A stretch of 64,000 nt of DNA, taken from Sapria himalayana. Its lineage: Eukaryota > Streptophyta > Magnoliopsida > Malpighiales > Rafflesiaceae. The stretch covers positions 377,506 to 441,505 of the forward strand of contig JAREIK010000514.1 of assembly GCA_029783825.1 (NCBI GenBank). Reading direction: 5' to 3'. Position 1 is the stretch's first letter, and every line of letters starts with the position of its first letter. The notes beneath the pieces were generated by a model. The model searched no databases. It was given only the letters and a program-made list of their open reading frames with translations, and was not told the origin of the DNA. Positions 1 through 12,181 of the stretch are shown in pieces. The position numbers and the translations under genes are program-made.

Positions 1-887
1 TCTATCTATCTGTCTATCTATCTGTCTATCTATCTGTCTATCTATCTATCTATCATATATCTATCTATCTACCTATCTTTCTTTCTTTCTTTCTTTCTAT
101 CTATCTATCTATCTATTTGTTTGTCTTTCAATCTATATATTTATCTTTATATATGTCTATCTATCCATCAATCTATGATATCTATCAATCAAATAATCTA
201 TCTATCTACCTATTTATATATCTATATATCTATCTTTATATCTATCTTTATATCTATCTTTTTATCTGTAAACATATCGATCTATCTATCATTATATAAA
301 TAGAATATTTATATTTCTAAAAATCTATTTATCAATCTATCAATCTTATAGTTAATAAATTTATCTATCTATATATCTATCATTCTATCTATCAATCTAT
401 CTATCAATATGGCTATCAATCTCTTTATATATCTATATATCTATCTATTTGTCTATCAATCAATCAATCAATTAGTCTATATATCTATCTATCTATTTAT
501 CTAGCTATCTGACTATCTACCTACCTACCTACCTATCTATCTATCTGTATGTCTGTCTTTCTGTCTATCTGTCTATTTAACTTTTTGTCTATCTATCTAT
601 TTGTATATCTCTCTATCTATCTATTTATCAATCTATATATATATATATATCTATTAGGCTATCAATATGTCTTTTATTCATTTATCTATCTGTCTATCAA
701 TCGGTCTATCATTTTGTCTATCATTCAATCAATTTATTTGTTTATCTATCTACCTATCTATATTTCTATCTATAATTCAACTATCTATCTATTTGTATGT
801 CTATCTGTCTATTTATCTATCTATCTATCTATCATTCTATCTATATTTCTGTATAAATATATGTCTATCGATTTGTTTATCTATTAG
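1..887. repeat. Degenerate (TATC)n tetranucleotide array
   Basis: Near-continuous TCTA/TATC repeats on the + strand, interrupted by variants (TGTC, TTTC, AATC). Every long open frame here translates to a Tyr-Leu-Ser-Ile repeat, as expected of any TATC array, so none is a gene. The polarity is opposite to all other blocks in the window. Confidence 0.95.
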
Positions 888-918
888 AGATTTATAGATA
901 TATAAACAAATCGATAGA
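864..918. repeat. Perfect inverted repeat at the TATC-to-GATA polarity switch
   Basis: The arm tctatcgatttgttta (864-879) is the exact reverse complement of 903-918, with a 23-base spacer. It sits where the array changes from TATC to GATA on the + strand, so it may mark the centre of an inverted duplication or a fold-back event. Confidence 0.8.
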
Positions 919-1372
919 TAGCTAGACAGACTTATAGATAGATATATATATATATATATAGTTAATTTGATAAATTATTAGATAGATACAATGATATGTA
1001 GATAGATAGATAGATAGATAAATAGATAAATAGATAGATAAATAGATATATAGATAGATATATAGACATATAGATAGATAGAAAGATAGAAAGAAAGATA
1101 GATATATATATATATATACAACGATAGACAAGTAGATAGATAGATAGATATATATATATAGACAAATAGATAGATAGATTAATAGCCAAATAGATAGAGA
1201 AATATATAGAGAAATATATAGAAAGATATATAAACTAATAGATTGATAGATAGATAGAAAGATAGATAGCCCATTAGATAGTCATACATATAGATAGATT
1301 AATAGGTAAATAGTTAGATAGATAGAAAAATATATAGACAAATAGATAGGTAGAAAGATATATAGATAGATA
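888..1372. repeat. Degenerate (GATA)n array, left of the LINE
   Basis: GATA-type repeats on the + strand with (TA)n patches, continuing up to the LINE insertion point. The same array resumes after the LINE at 7849. Confidence 0.95.
1356..1372. repeat. 5' target-site duplication of the LINE
   Basis: The 17-mer agatatatagatagata recurs at 7848-7864 directly after the LINE A-tract. After it the flanks diverge (c at 1373, g at 7865). Low-complexity sequence weakens the case, but the position at both element ends and the length fit L1-type target-primed insertion. Confidence 0.7.
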
Positions 1373-1400
1373 CTCTTCTTTTTCAAAAAACGCTCTCAAT

Positions 1401-1438
1401 TTCTAGAGAGAGAAATTCCCATTTTCTAGAGAGAGAAA
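1401..1438 (+). repeat. Duplicated 15-bp element in the LINE 5' UTR
   Basis: The unit ttctagagagagaaa occurs at 1401-1415 and again at 1424-1438, between the insertion boundary and the first ORF1 ATG. It could be part of an internal promoter or only a purine-rich leader repeat; no promoter motif was recognised. Confidence 0.6.
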
Positions 1439-1479
1439 ATCGCCATTGTTGCTCAAATCTAGCTCTCTCAAGCTCAAAA

Positions 1480-2839
1480 ATGGAGCAAAATGACTTATCA
1501 TTACAAAATAAGTCTTTTGCCTCGATTACAAGAATGCCCGCGCCTCCCTCACGCATTTTCAAAAAAAAATAGGAGTCCCGTAGTTTTATTTTCAACCGAG
1601 GAGATGAGGAACTTCATGGCGCCTTACGAATACATGCTCATCGGGAAGTTTTCTCATGGCAGGCCTCGCCCGAATGAGATGCAACATTTTGTCTCCTCTC
1701 TCAAGCTCACGGGAAGAGTTAAACTAGCCGATTATGATGCAAAACATATATTTCTGCAGTGCTTTAATGTTAAAGATTATTATCGTTTGTGGCATAGAGG
1801 TTTGTGGCAAGTTAATGGCTATCCTATGCGCGTGTTGAAATGGACGAAGAATTTCAGTCCTATGGAGGAGGCGCCTCTTGCCCCGGTTTGGTTCTCTCTC
1901 CCGAAACTCCCATTACACTTGTTTAATGCTCATTCTCTCTTTGTATTATCCTCTTGCTTGGGTAAGCCATTGATAAGGGATGAGGCGACTGTAAACATGA
2001 CAAGACCAAGCCAGGCCCGTGTTTCTGTCGAATGCAGCATATCTTCTCCACTTCCTAACAAAATCTGGATAGGTACACGAAAAGATGAACAAAACGAGGG
2101 GTTTTGGCAAACTATTATTCCCGAAAACATGCCCTCCTTTTGTTTAATTTGCAGAAGAATTGGGCATGATATCTCTGAATGTAGGAAGAGTTCTGAACAA
2201 GTAAACAAAGAGAAATGGCAGGATTTTAGAAGTAAGAGGGTAGATAAATGGATAAGGAGGGAGGATGAGAATCCGAAATATGGAGAGATAGAAGATTTAG
2301 TGGAGGAAAAAGAGGTGAGTGTGAGAGAAAAAGATAATTATTTATCAGATATAGAGGAAGGCAGAAACAACTTAGAAACAGGCATAGAGGGCAAAAGCAT
2401 AGAAAATAAGGAAGAGGGATGGGAAGAAGTTAAAGTTAGAAAGAAGAAAATTAGAAAAAATAAACTTAGAAGAGTTCTAAAAGAAAAAATAGAGGATTAT
2501 AGTTGGATAGATGAGGATCTCCTGGATTTTCCAAAAGAAGATTCAGAAGTATTTAGTTGTCCTCCATTTGGTAAGGTAGAAGCAATTGAAGAAAGTTATA
2601 TAGTAGTAGCAAAGGATGACCTAGAAATGTATGAGGATGGATGGGGAAAACTAACAAAGGATCAATCTATGGAAGCTATAAAAAGAATGGCCATGCAAAT
2701 TGGCATACAAGGGAAATATAAGGAAATAGCTCAATCAATTGCACCCAAGAGTGCAAGGAATATGAGGAAGTATCAAGATAAAACATATGAAACTAAATGC
2801 ACAACTAGATCACAAACTAAATTAGGTTTTAATGGATAG
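1480..2839 (+). pseudogene. LINE ORF1, gag-like RNA-binding protein (one frameshift)
   Basis: The long frame opens at ATG 1490, but a better start is ATG 1480 in the neighbouring frame. It begins MEQND, runs through SFASITR and hits TAG at 1570 right after an A9 run (1561-1569). A one-base slip there would join it to the main frame at about 'RSPVVLF', so I read this as a homopolymer frameshift. The main frame (449 codons from 1490) has a DUF4283-like region around residues 40-180 (LWQVNGYPM, PVWFSLPKLPLHLF), then a CX2CX4HX4C zinc knuckle with C218, C221, H226 and C231, then a long Glu/Lys-rich tail. Known role of the family: binds LINE RNA in the RNP. The stop overlaps the ORF2 start by 8 bases. 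Confidence 0.9.
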
Positions 2840-5800
2840 TTACCTATATTGGAATATTAGAGGGGTGGCAAACAACCCCTCGATAAATAGATTAAAACAA
2901 TTGATTAAAATACATAAAATTTCATTGGTTGTAATTGCAGAACCTCTGATTCAACAGGAACAACTATCTAAATATAGTCGAATTTTAGGGTTTAATAACT
3001 CATTCTCTAACCTAAATAGTAAACTCTGGATTATGTGGCATAATTATTTAGACATAGAAATATTAAAAGATACAAAACAAATAGTGCACTTTAAAATATC
3101 TGAAGACATAGTATCAGTAGTATATGCTAAAAATGATAAAAACTCTAGATTAATCTTATGGGAAGAAATGGAAAAAATTGCAGCAAATAATGTTCCCTGG
3201 CTAATAGGAGGAGACTTTAATGTTATAAGAAGTGCCTCGGAAAAGAAGGGAGGAAAAACTCCTAACACAACGGCGATGTCTCAATTTAATGAGGCGATTT
3301 CTAATTCTAACTTGTTAGAAATAGACTTCACATGCTCAAATTACACTTGGTGTAATAACTGGCAAAAAAGCGGAGCAATTTGGGCCAGGCTGGACAGGGT
3401 AATGTGCAATGCGAAGTGGGTAGCCTCACATGGCACTACATGGCTTAGACATTTAAGCAGAACCTGTTCATACCACTCTCCACTCCTCATATCACTTTAT
3501 AACAATAAACGAGGTACAGAAAGCTTTAAATTTCAAAACATGTGGGGAAAACACGTCGAGTTTGAAAAACTGGTAAGAGACTCTTGGTCGGATCCTGCAT
3601 CAGGGAAACCTATGCAAGTTCTAATGATAAAGCTATATAGATTAAAAAAACAGCTAAAATCATGGAATAAAGAAATTTTTGGAAATATAAACCTGCAAAT
3701 AAAGCAAGCAGATGAACAAGTGGAAAAACTAGAAAAAGAATATGATAAAAAAATGATAAAGAAATTAGGAAGGATTTAAACAAGGCTAAAGCTGAATTGA
3801 GTTTAAAATTACACTTGGAGGAGATATATTGGAAACAATGAGCAAAAATTAAATGGTTAAAGGATGGGGATAAAAATACAAAATTTTTCCATAACATGAG
3901 CAAAATAAAAACACAGAAAAATAAAATTAAAGGATTAAAAGATATAGAAGGAAAATGGATAGAAGAAGACAAACAATTATGTGCCCTCTTTGAGGACTTC
4001 TTCAAATCTCACCTGTGTGGACACATGCCTCATGAAGGGAACTCCTTATTACAAGAGATCGGGGCCTCCATTACGAAAGATCAAAATCAAATGATGGAAA
4101 GGATCCCAGAAGAAGAGGAGGTAAAAATTGCAGTCTTTAATCTTGACAAAGACAGTGCAGCGGGACCAGATGGCTGGAATAATTATTTTTTTCAGCTAAA
4201 CTGGCCCATTATTAAAAATGATCTAGTTTCAGCGATTGCTAGTTTCTTTGCTGGGGCAGATATTCCTAAAGCTTGGGCAAACTCATTTATAGTTTTAATC
4301 CCTAAAAAAGAAGCTCCTCAGTTATGCGAGGATTTTAGACCAATAAGCTTATGTAATGCGATTTATAAGATTTTAGCTAAAATAATTCAAAACAGATTAA
4401 GTAATATCTTGCCATTAATAATATCACCGGAGCAAACAGGATTTGTTAAAAATAGACTAATGATAGAAAATATTAGATGAGCCTCAGAAATGATGAATGA
4501 AATTGCAATTAAAACTAGAGGCAATAATCTAGTTATCAAGTTGGATTTGTCTAAAGCATTTGATAGAGTTGAATGGGATACACTCTGTTACATTTTAAGA
4601 AAATATGGTTTTTCTGAATTAAGCATTGACATAATATACAGATGCATTTCAAGTCCTTGGGTTAGAATTATTATAAATGGCAATATATGTGAAGAATTCA
4701 AACCTATAAGAAGCCTAAGATAGGGGGATCCATTATCCCCCTTATTATTTGATATATACCTAGATCTGCTTATACTTAATCTAAACAAAAGAATGTCGAA
4801 AGGTAATATATTACCTTTTAGACAACCAAATAATACCCCAAGAATAGGTTGTTTGGCTTATGCTGATGATCTAATAATTTTTACAAATGCACATAAAAGA
4901 TGTGTAATAAATCTGATAGAATTATTACAATTATTTGAATTAGAAACAGGCCAGGTTGTAAACAAAAAGAAGTGCCAGATCATGCTAGCCAAAAAGACTT
5001 CAGAGAAAGTGATAAATAAGATTAAAAATATAACCAGATTTACACATAATAAGGGAGCTTTAACATATTTAGGCTGTCCAATATATGAAGGTAGACTGAG
5101 AGAGAAATATTTAATACCATTACAAGATAAAATCAGGAGGAAAATAGCAGGATGGAAAGAAAATCTTTTAGGATTCGAAGGACGGATTACATTGATCTCT
5201 CATGTGTTACAAAGCACGTTAGTGCATATCTTATCTGTAATACATCCCCCGAAAAATTTTTTGAACAAATTAGAATCAGAAATGTCAAATTTTTTATGGG
5301 GTAAAAAAGATGGGAAGCAAAAAATTCACTGGAAAAACTGGAGGGATATATGCTACCCAAAAGCAGAAGAAGGCTTAGGAATAATTACTTTATAGGATAT
5401 GGCCACCGCCTGGGATTGCAAAGGATGGTAAAGGCTGATCGAGAATGATAGCCTTTGGGCAAAATATATGCAGGCCAAATATTTAGAACAAAACAAACCG
5501 AGGCTTAAAAAGGCATCAAATGATTGGAAAGCTCTGGAGAAACAAAAAGATATAGTAGAATCACACTCAATATTAAAAAAGAGTGGTTTGAAATGGACTC
5601 TCACACCACAAGGTAATTTCACACTAAAATCGGTTAAGGAGTTAATTAGGAGGAAAAACCCTACTCAACCCATATTTAAATGGGTCTGGAAAGCAGGTAT
5701 TCCACAAAAAATGTGTTCGCTAGCATGGAAAGCAATAGTAAATGCATTACCTGTGGATACTAATGTGCAAAGAAAGGGCATACAAATAGTATCCATATGT

Positions 5801-6684
5801 GAGTGTTGTTTTGCTGAAGTAGAATCAATAGATAATCTATTCTCGAGAGGGAAAATTACAGAAGAAGTTTGGAAGAAACTTGAAGGAAATGAACAAATTA
5901 GTAATAAAGAGGAAAGTCTAATAGAAATAATTAAAAAATGGGAAAATGCTATTTCTGCAAACCCTTCTAGAAATTGGCTCTATAAGAATTTACCTCATGT
6001 AGTAATATGGTGTTTATGGAAAGCTCGTAATAGAAGTAGATTTGAAGGAAAAAGAATGGATTTGATAGATATATTACAAGAAATTAAGCAGGAAATAAGT
6101 AGCATATCAAATATTAAGCCCATTATAGTAGAAAAACTAACTATAGATAAGAAAGTGGAAAAAGAATGGGGTCTTAATATAAAAATAGTTAAACAATATT
6201 GGGCAAAAAGTATAAGTTGGGTTAGGCCCCCTGAAGGAAAATTCTCTCTAAACACGGATGGAAGCTTTAATAGGGATACTGGATAGCGGGAGGAGGTGGG
6301 TTAATAAGAGATTCCAAAGGCACAGTTATGAAAGCTTTCTCCTCGGTTAGTGTAGCAGACTCGGCTCTACAATCAGAAATTAGGGCGTTAAGAATAGGTT
6401 TAAATGTATGCAAAAAAGTAGAATATAAAAGTATTCAAATACAAGAGGACTCGATGTTATTATTTAATTTAGCAATAGGAAGAATTTCTCATTGGAAATA
6501 TGAGGAAGAACTAGAAATAATAATGAAGATTATAAAAGATTTAAATGCATCAATAATGCATATATACAGAGAGGCAAATACTCCAGCAGATAATCTCGCA
6601 AGGATAGGCTCAGAAAAAGGAGAAATAGAATTCGATGAGGATTCTATGCCAAAAAAAATTGAAAGGTCTAGTGAGATTAGATAA
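2832..6684 (+). pseudogene. LINE ORF2, endonuclease / reverse transcriptase / RNase H polyprotein (degenerate)
   Basis: The start at 2832 gives MDSYLYWNIRG, the usual APE-endonuclease opening (N8, E37, GGDFN with D128 and N130). The closing SDH motif reads S-Y-H (Y214, codon TAC at 3471), so a catalytic Asp is lost. The RT domain follows: AAGPDGW near 4160, LDLSKAFDRVEW near 4540, GDPLSP near 4725 and catalytic YADD at 4859-4870. A zf-RVT-like region lies near 5640-5880, with Asn for the usual His in the HLF motif. RNase H covers about 6220-6640 (NTDGSF, SEIRAL, EDSMLL, REANTPADNLA). Breaks: frameshift near 3740-3775, TGA 3839, TGA 4478, TAG 4721, TAG 5393, TAA 5429, frameshift near 6283. TAG 4721 lies where the family has Gln (LRQGDPLSP), so it is probably CAG to TAG. 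Known family function: target-primed reverse transcription. Confidence 0.93.
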
Positions 6685-7847
6685 GATGGCCTTTTCTTAT
6701 GTAAGAGTTAGGAAGAGTGGAGGTCGGGTTAGTTTAAAATAAATTTAGACCATAGCTTAGAATAGATAATTTAAAAAAGAAGCAAGTAGGTTAACTCAAA
6801 ACATGGGATTCTAGGATAAGCATAGGTCTTGATTTTCTTTCTCTTCTCAGCAGTGCAGCTACATACAAAGTGGCAGAAATCTCAGCCTTGGTTGTTAGGT
6901 TGTGCACACGAATAGATATGTACCTGGTTAATGTTTTATACTTGCAGGATGAAGATGTTATGATGGTTTTTGGTTTTTAAATGGTTAACTTTGCGAATAT
7001 TTTATAGGTTAAACAATGTTGTACATAGATATATTCCCCTTGGTAAGATCATATAATAATAAGCTGTTTTTCACGGGTTTATTTGACTGCTGCTCGAGTT
7101 GTTTATGTCGATAACAACTGATCACCCGGTCATGTGGATGATCATAGGGTGCGCAGTTTACATGCGTTTGGAGGTGGTTTTTTTTGGCTAAGTTATGTGT
7201 TATAATTCTGGTTGAACAATTTTATATTTCCTGAGAGTTATGCAGAAAGTCTTAGGTTGCAGCTCGTTAAAAGCTATATTGTCAACTCCAATTACAAGGC
7301 ACGGCAAAGAGAATGGGAGCGAACGAAGAAATGATAAATGTTGTATAAGCAGAACAAGGGACAAGGGGAATAGGGTAGACAAGTTATATTGTAGGCATGC
7401 TCGTTTTCTTTGTATATTGCAGGCATAGGAGCATATAAAAGAAGAAGCTGGACGGTTGGAAACATTCGGTTGGATACATTCGGGAAGCAGGACGTGAACA
7501 ATATGGCTTTTGACACGGGGAAGATGAGAGATAGATGCTACAGGATACGACCAATAAAATCAAGAAGTTAAATGAAAAGATGGGCCGAAGTTGGTCCGAA
7601 AAAATCAAAATGCATAGATCGGCCGGAAAAATAATAAACTAGAGCAAAGCCTCTAGCTTACTCTAGTTTAATTATATAATGAATAAATGTTTATTTAGAA
7701 AGTTTTTTTTTTCAAATTTTTATAGGATAGCTAATAGGCTTAAGGATAAGATGGGTGTAAGAGGGCTATGAGTAGATGTAGGTTGTAAAAATGGTATTCC
7801 TCCGCCGAAAGAGAGGGTTATTAATAATAAAATGAACTTTGAAAAAA
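6685..7847 (+). other. LINE 3' UTR and A-tail
   Basis: No coding frame is supported here. An AATAAA-like motif lies near 7682, and the element ends in a short A-run at 7842-7848 followed directly by GATA repeats. Confidence 0.8.
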
Positions 7848-7864
7848 AGATATATAGATAGATA
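7848..7864. repeat. 3' target-site duplication of the LINE
   Basis: Exact copy of the 17-mer at 1356-1372, starting at the last A of the A-run. Confidence 0.7.
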
Positions 7865-8656
7865 GACAGACAGACATATAGATAGATAGAAATATAGGTA
7901 GATACATAGAAATTAGATAGATAGAGAGATAGATAGATATATAGATCATTTATATATTATGATAGAAAAATTTATAGAGACATTAATAGACAGATTGATT
8001 GATTGATAGTTTTATATATAGATTTTAAAATAGATTATTATAAAAATTGATAAATAGATTAATAGATAAAAAGAAAGATAGAAAGTTTGACAGAATGATA
8101 AACAGATAGATAGATTTATACATAGATTGATAGATATACAAATAGTTAGATAAAGAAATAGATAAATATACATATAGATAAATATACATATATACAAATA
8201 AATTGATAGATAGATAGATAGAAAAAAGAAAGAAAGAAAGATAGATAAACAAATAGATCGACAGATAGATAAATAAATAGATAGAAAAATAGATAGGCAG
8301 ATATTAGATAGATAGTTAGACAAGTAGATATACAAATAGATAGACAAATAGATTGATAGATATATAGAATGAAAGATAAATAGATAGATAGATAAGACAG
8401 ACAAACTCATAGATAGACAGATAGATTGATAAATAGTAAGACAAACAAATAGATTGCCAGATAGATTAAAATATAGATAGATTGATAGATACATAGGAAG
8501 TTAGGCAGACAGTTAGGTGGGTAGTAAAATAGATAGACAATTAGGCAGCAGGCAGATAGAAAGATAGATTAATAGATAGTTATAGAGATTGATTTATACA
8601 TTGATAAAGAGATAGATAGATAGATAGATATACAGATAAATAGACAAAAGAGTGTA

Positions 8657-8693
<37 letters not shown>

Positions 8694-9323
8694 TAGATAG
8701 ATAGACATATAGGTTTATATATAGATAGACAGATAGATATAAAAATAGATAGATAGATATATAGAAATAAATATACATAGATAGATAGACAAAAAAAATA
8801 GACAAATAGATAGATAGATATATAGATAGTTAGACATATAATTTATATAGATAAATTGACTGATAGAAAGCTAGATAGATAAATAGACAAATAGATACAT
8901 CGATATAAAGATTGATAGGCAGATAGATAGAGAGATAGATAGTCAAAAAGACAAATAGATAGATAGATACATAGACAGATAGATAGAATGATAGATAGAT
9001 AGACAGATATATAAACAAATAGATGGATAGATAAACAGTTAGATATACAGATAAAAAGATATAATGAATAATAGATTGCTAGATACATAAACATATAGAT
9101 AGATAGAATGATAGACAACAAAATATATAGAATAATGTATAGATAGATTGGCATATTGATAGACAGATAGATAGAGAGATAGATAGACAGATAAATAGAC
9201 AAATAAAAAGATAAATAGTTAGGCAGATAGATAGAGAAAAAGATAGATAGATAGACAGACAGATCGATAGATAGATATATAGATAGATATATACAGAAAT
9301 AAATATATAGATAGATAGATAGG
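7849..9323. repeat. Degenerate (GATA)n array between LINE and hAT
   Basis: GATA-type repeats with a (TA)n tract near 8660-8692. No gene. The Tyr-Leu-Ser-Ile frames on the minus strand are repeat translations. Confidence 0.95.
9316..9323. repeat. 5' target-site duplication of the hAT element
   Basis: tagatagg, identical to 12686-12693. Eight bases is the diagnostic TSD length of hAT transposons, and the sequence comes from the surrounding array. Confidence 0.9.
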
Positions 9324-9560
9324 TAGAGGTCTCAACCTGGCCGGGCTAGCCCGGCCCGGCATGAGGCACGGCATGGTTTGCCCGTGCCTGGGTCGACCCG
9401 GCACGCTTCGGCCCCGTGGCATGGCACACCGGCACGGGCTCGTCCCGTGTCCCCCTTGCTTCGCCCCTCCCTCAAAAAAGACCGCGGGACGGGTCTGATT
9501 GGACCCGACCTGCGGTCCCCCGAGGCTTTATCCGACCCAATTCCACCCCCCCCCCCCCAA
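9324..9560 (+). repeat. hAT left terminus: TIR and GC-rich subterminal region
   Basis: Starts with the TIR, then about 220 bp very rich in G and C with short internal palindromes of the CCGGGC/GCACGG type, ending in a C-run (9545-9558). The right end has a shorter version (about 12615-12685), also with GGCACGG/CCGTGC-like motifs. Subterminal repeats of hAT elements are known transposase-binding regions; that role here is inferred. Confidence 0.75.
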
Positions 9561-9658
9561 TGAGAAAAAAAAATTTTAAAAAGTTTTAAATTTTAGCGGT
9601 TGGATCTCGCTTCCAATGGCTAGGGGGCAGAATCCAACTACCCTCATGATTCTGCCCT

Positions 9659-9730
9659 CTAAAAAATTCAAAAAATTCAAAAAAATTCAAAAAAATTCAA
9701 AAAAATTCAAAAAAAAGGCTTTTAAAAAAA
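9659..9730 (+). repeat. A-rich short tandem repeat inside the hAT 5' region
   Basis: Five copies of an A(5-7)TTC unit followed by A-runs. The rest of 9560-10090 is non-coding leader with CT-rich patches; nothing else was recognised there. Confidence 0.8.
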
Positions 9731-10090
9731 AAATTTCTTTAATCTATAAATTCCACCCTCCCTTTCTATAACATTTATGTTTTTCATAAACATTTTTTCT
9801 CTCAAATCTCTCATTTTCTCTCTCAAAAATCTTGCTCCTCTCTCTTAGGACTCGGGATTTTGGCATTCGGCTTAGATTTTTGGAAATCCCAATTTGAGTT
9901 TTGAATTTTGAGCTTGACTTTGGTGCACCGTGCACGTGACTGACCTCATCGCTTTTACCAGGTAATTTATTTTAAGTTTTTTTTTTACTTTCTCTCTCTC
10001 TAGTTTCTCTCTCTATACCAAAAATAGAAAATTTTAAAATCAGTCATCTAGTCTCTAAATAACTATTTTGATTAATAAAAATCCTAAAAA

Positions 10091-12181
10091 ATGACAAATA
10101 CTAATGAAACATTTTAAAATTTAGAAAATGAAAATATTACACAGAGGTCTGAGGCTGCTGAAACTTTAGTGTCTCCAGTCGTCTCAATCCAAACTTCTAA
10201 AAAACAAAAAACTAAAAGGACTTCTATAGTTTGGACTCATTTTAATATAATAAAACAAAAAAAATGTTAGGGGTGAGGAAGAAGAAATGGCACAATGCAA
10301 ATATTGTATGAGACTTTTAACATGTAAGAGTTCGTTTGGGAGTGAGCACCTTAAGAGACATGCCGAATTATGCACCAAAAAACATGGTCCATTAGATCCT
10401 AGGAAAATCCAACTTGGCACTATAATTTTTGAGAATGGATCGAGTTCAGTTTCAAAGTTTACTCCCTTCATATTCTCCAGCGTGTTGGGTAGAGAAGGCA
10501 TGACCAGACTTATCACATTGATGGGTCTTCCGATCAAATTTTCGGAAGATCCAAGAGTATTACGCATCATGCAGACATATTTTCAGCCTACTTATCATAG
10601 GATTCCTAGGTCCACATCTAGGAATGACATACTAAAAATATATAAGTTAGAAAAACAAAAAATAATTAATGAATTTATGGCATATAGTGGAGTGGTGTCC
10701 GTGATGTCTGATATCTGGACAAGTCATGATGAATCATCTTATGCATGTCTCACCAGCCACTATGTAGATTCTAATTGGACTATGAATAAGAAAATTTTAG
10801 GATTCACTAAGATTCTTCATCCTCATGATGGCCCTGCCATTTTTGAGTGTATGATGAAAATCTTTAGGGATTATAAAATTCAAAATAAAATTTTTAGTGT
10901 CACATTCGATAATGTATCTAATATTGGAGTAGAGATTAATATGTTTGTTATGAATATTAGAGACGCACCATTAGGAGAGATTTTTCATGTCAAATGCATG
11001 TGTTACATGATTAACCTGATTATTCAAGCGGGTATGAAGGTGTGTTCCCCCACGTTGGATAATATACATAATGCACTAAAATATATTTGCACTCCTCACA
11101 GACAACAAGAGTTTGGTAGTCTCTATTTGTCTACGAATCTTAATAAGAAAAAATTCCAACGGATGTGAGACATCGTTGGAATTACACGTACTTGATGTTG
11201 GAATCATGTGTTGGATACGAACATGTGATATCCGACTACGTCTTTAGTATGAGTGACGAACTTATTTTTGACGACACTGACTGGGCTTCAAACATTTCAT
11301 TTATGAAATTCTTGAAAATTTTTTATGACACGACGAACATGTGTTCGTCGGTTTATACGCCCACGACTTGCATTGCACTCCAGTGCATATGCAACTTTAG
11401 TAACATGTTTAGGAAGTATCGAGCTGACACGACACTTAGCCATATAGTTGCAGAGATGGAAACCAAGTACTTAAAGTACTGGTCCACCGTTCCATCTCTT
11501 TATTGCCTCGCTGCATGCATGGACCCTAGGGTTAAGGTGGAATCGGTAGAAAATACCCTTACTTACATTTCCTCGTGCATGAACCTGGAAGAGCCACCTT
11601 AAGGGTTCATTCACAAGAAGTTGACTGACCTGTTCACATAATATGATACTAGGTATGGTGGTGGTAGTAGTGAGACTGTGATTACCGACATTGATACCTT
11701 GTTCGGAGATGATGATTTTTCCATTCAGCTAGAGAGGGGGAAATGTAGGAGTGAGCATTCTCGGTACTTATATACTGATTACTGCTCAATCCTATCACAT
11801 TCTGATACTAAGAATCTTGATATATTATTGTGTGGAAATCATATGAGTCCACCTTTCCCGTGCTTTCTAGGATGGCACGGGATCTACTGACTCCTCCGGT
11901 GTCGAGCGTAGCATCGGAGACTACTTTTTCTGTTGCAGTGAACGTGATTTCGGATAGGAGATAAAAATTACGTCCATATATTGTTGAGGCATTGGCTTGT
12001 TTGAAGGATTAGGAGGATCCGATGTTTAGCATCCATGATCGTGCTGGAGCTGGGACTGGGACAGGGATTGCAACCGCATCCACTGTTAGCGGAGGAGTTG
12101 ATTGCTGATGATGATGATCCATATGATACTGATCTTGATGTTGCAGCTGATGATGCTCATGATATGCCGATTGACGATTGA
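10091..12181 (+). pseudogene. hAT transposase (zf-BED, Ac-like), multiply broken
   Basis: The probable start is ATG 10091; that frame has a TAA at 10115 and carries SIVWTHF, the start of the BED finger. A frameshift in the A8 run near 10255-10263 moves to the frame continuing through 10287, with C-X2-C and HLKRH finger ligands (C4, C7, H21, H25 counted from the ATG at 10287). Then come hAT core motifs SDIWTSHDESSY and TFDNVSN. A one-base slip near 11158 leads to the RHRWNYTYLML block (11165-11602, TAA). The C-terminal dimerisation block (PVLSRMARDLLTPP, SVASETTFS, 11850-11960) is in yet another frame, with stops TAA 11962 and TAG 12010 (the latter where the family usually has Trp). An acidic tail ends at TGA 12179. 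Known function: cut-and-paste transposition in the nucleus. This copy is not functional. Confidence 0.93.

Larger units (their letters stand above)
1373..7847 (+). mobile_element. L1-type non-LTR retrotransposon (plant LINE), near full length, inactive
   Basis: About 6.5 kb, with a short 5' UTR, ORF1 (gag-like, DUF4283-like region plus CCHC knuckle), overlapping ORF2 (APE endonuclease, reverse transcriptase, zf-RVT-like region, RNase H), a 1.2-kb 3' UTR and a terminal A-run (7842-7848). It interrupts a GATA array and is flanked by a 17-bp TSD. The presence of ORF1 and a 5' UTR argues against strong 5' truncation. ORF1 has one frameshift; ORF2 has two frameshifts and five in-frame stops. This copy cannot encode a working ORF2 protein. 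Confidence 0.95.

Noticed and set aside
7200..7608. Short frames on both strands in the LINE 3' part
   Set aside because: They overlap each other, match no LINE domain and lie in the 3' UTR.
9219..9563. Pro/Arg/Ala-rich frames over the GC-rich hAT end
   Set aside because: Produced by the GC-rich TIR/subterminal sequence; they cross the insertion boundary into GATA repeats.
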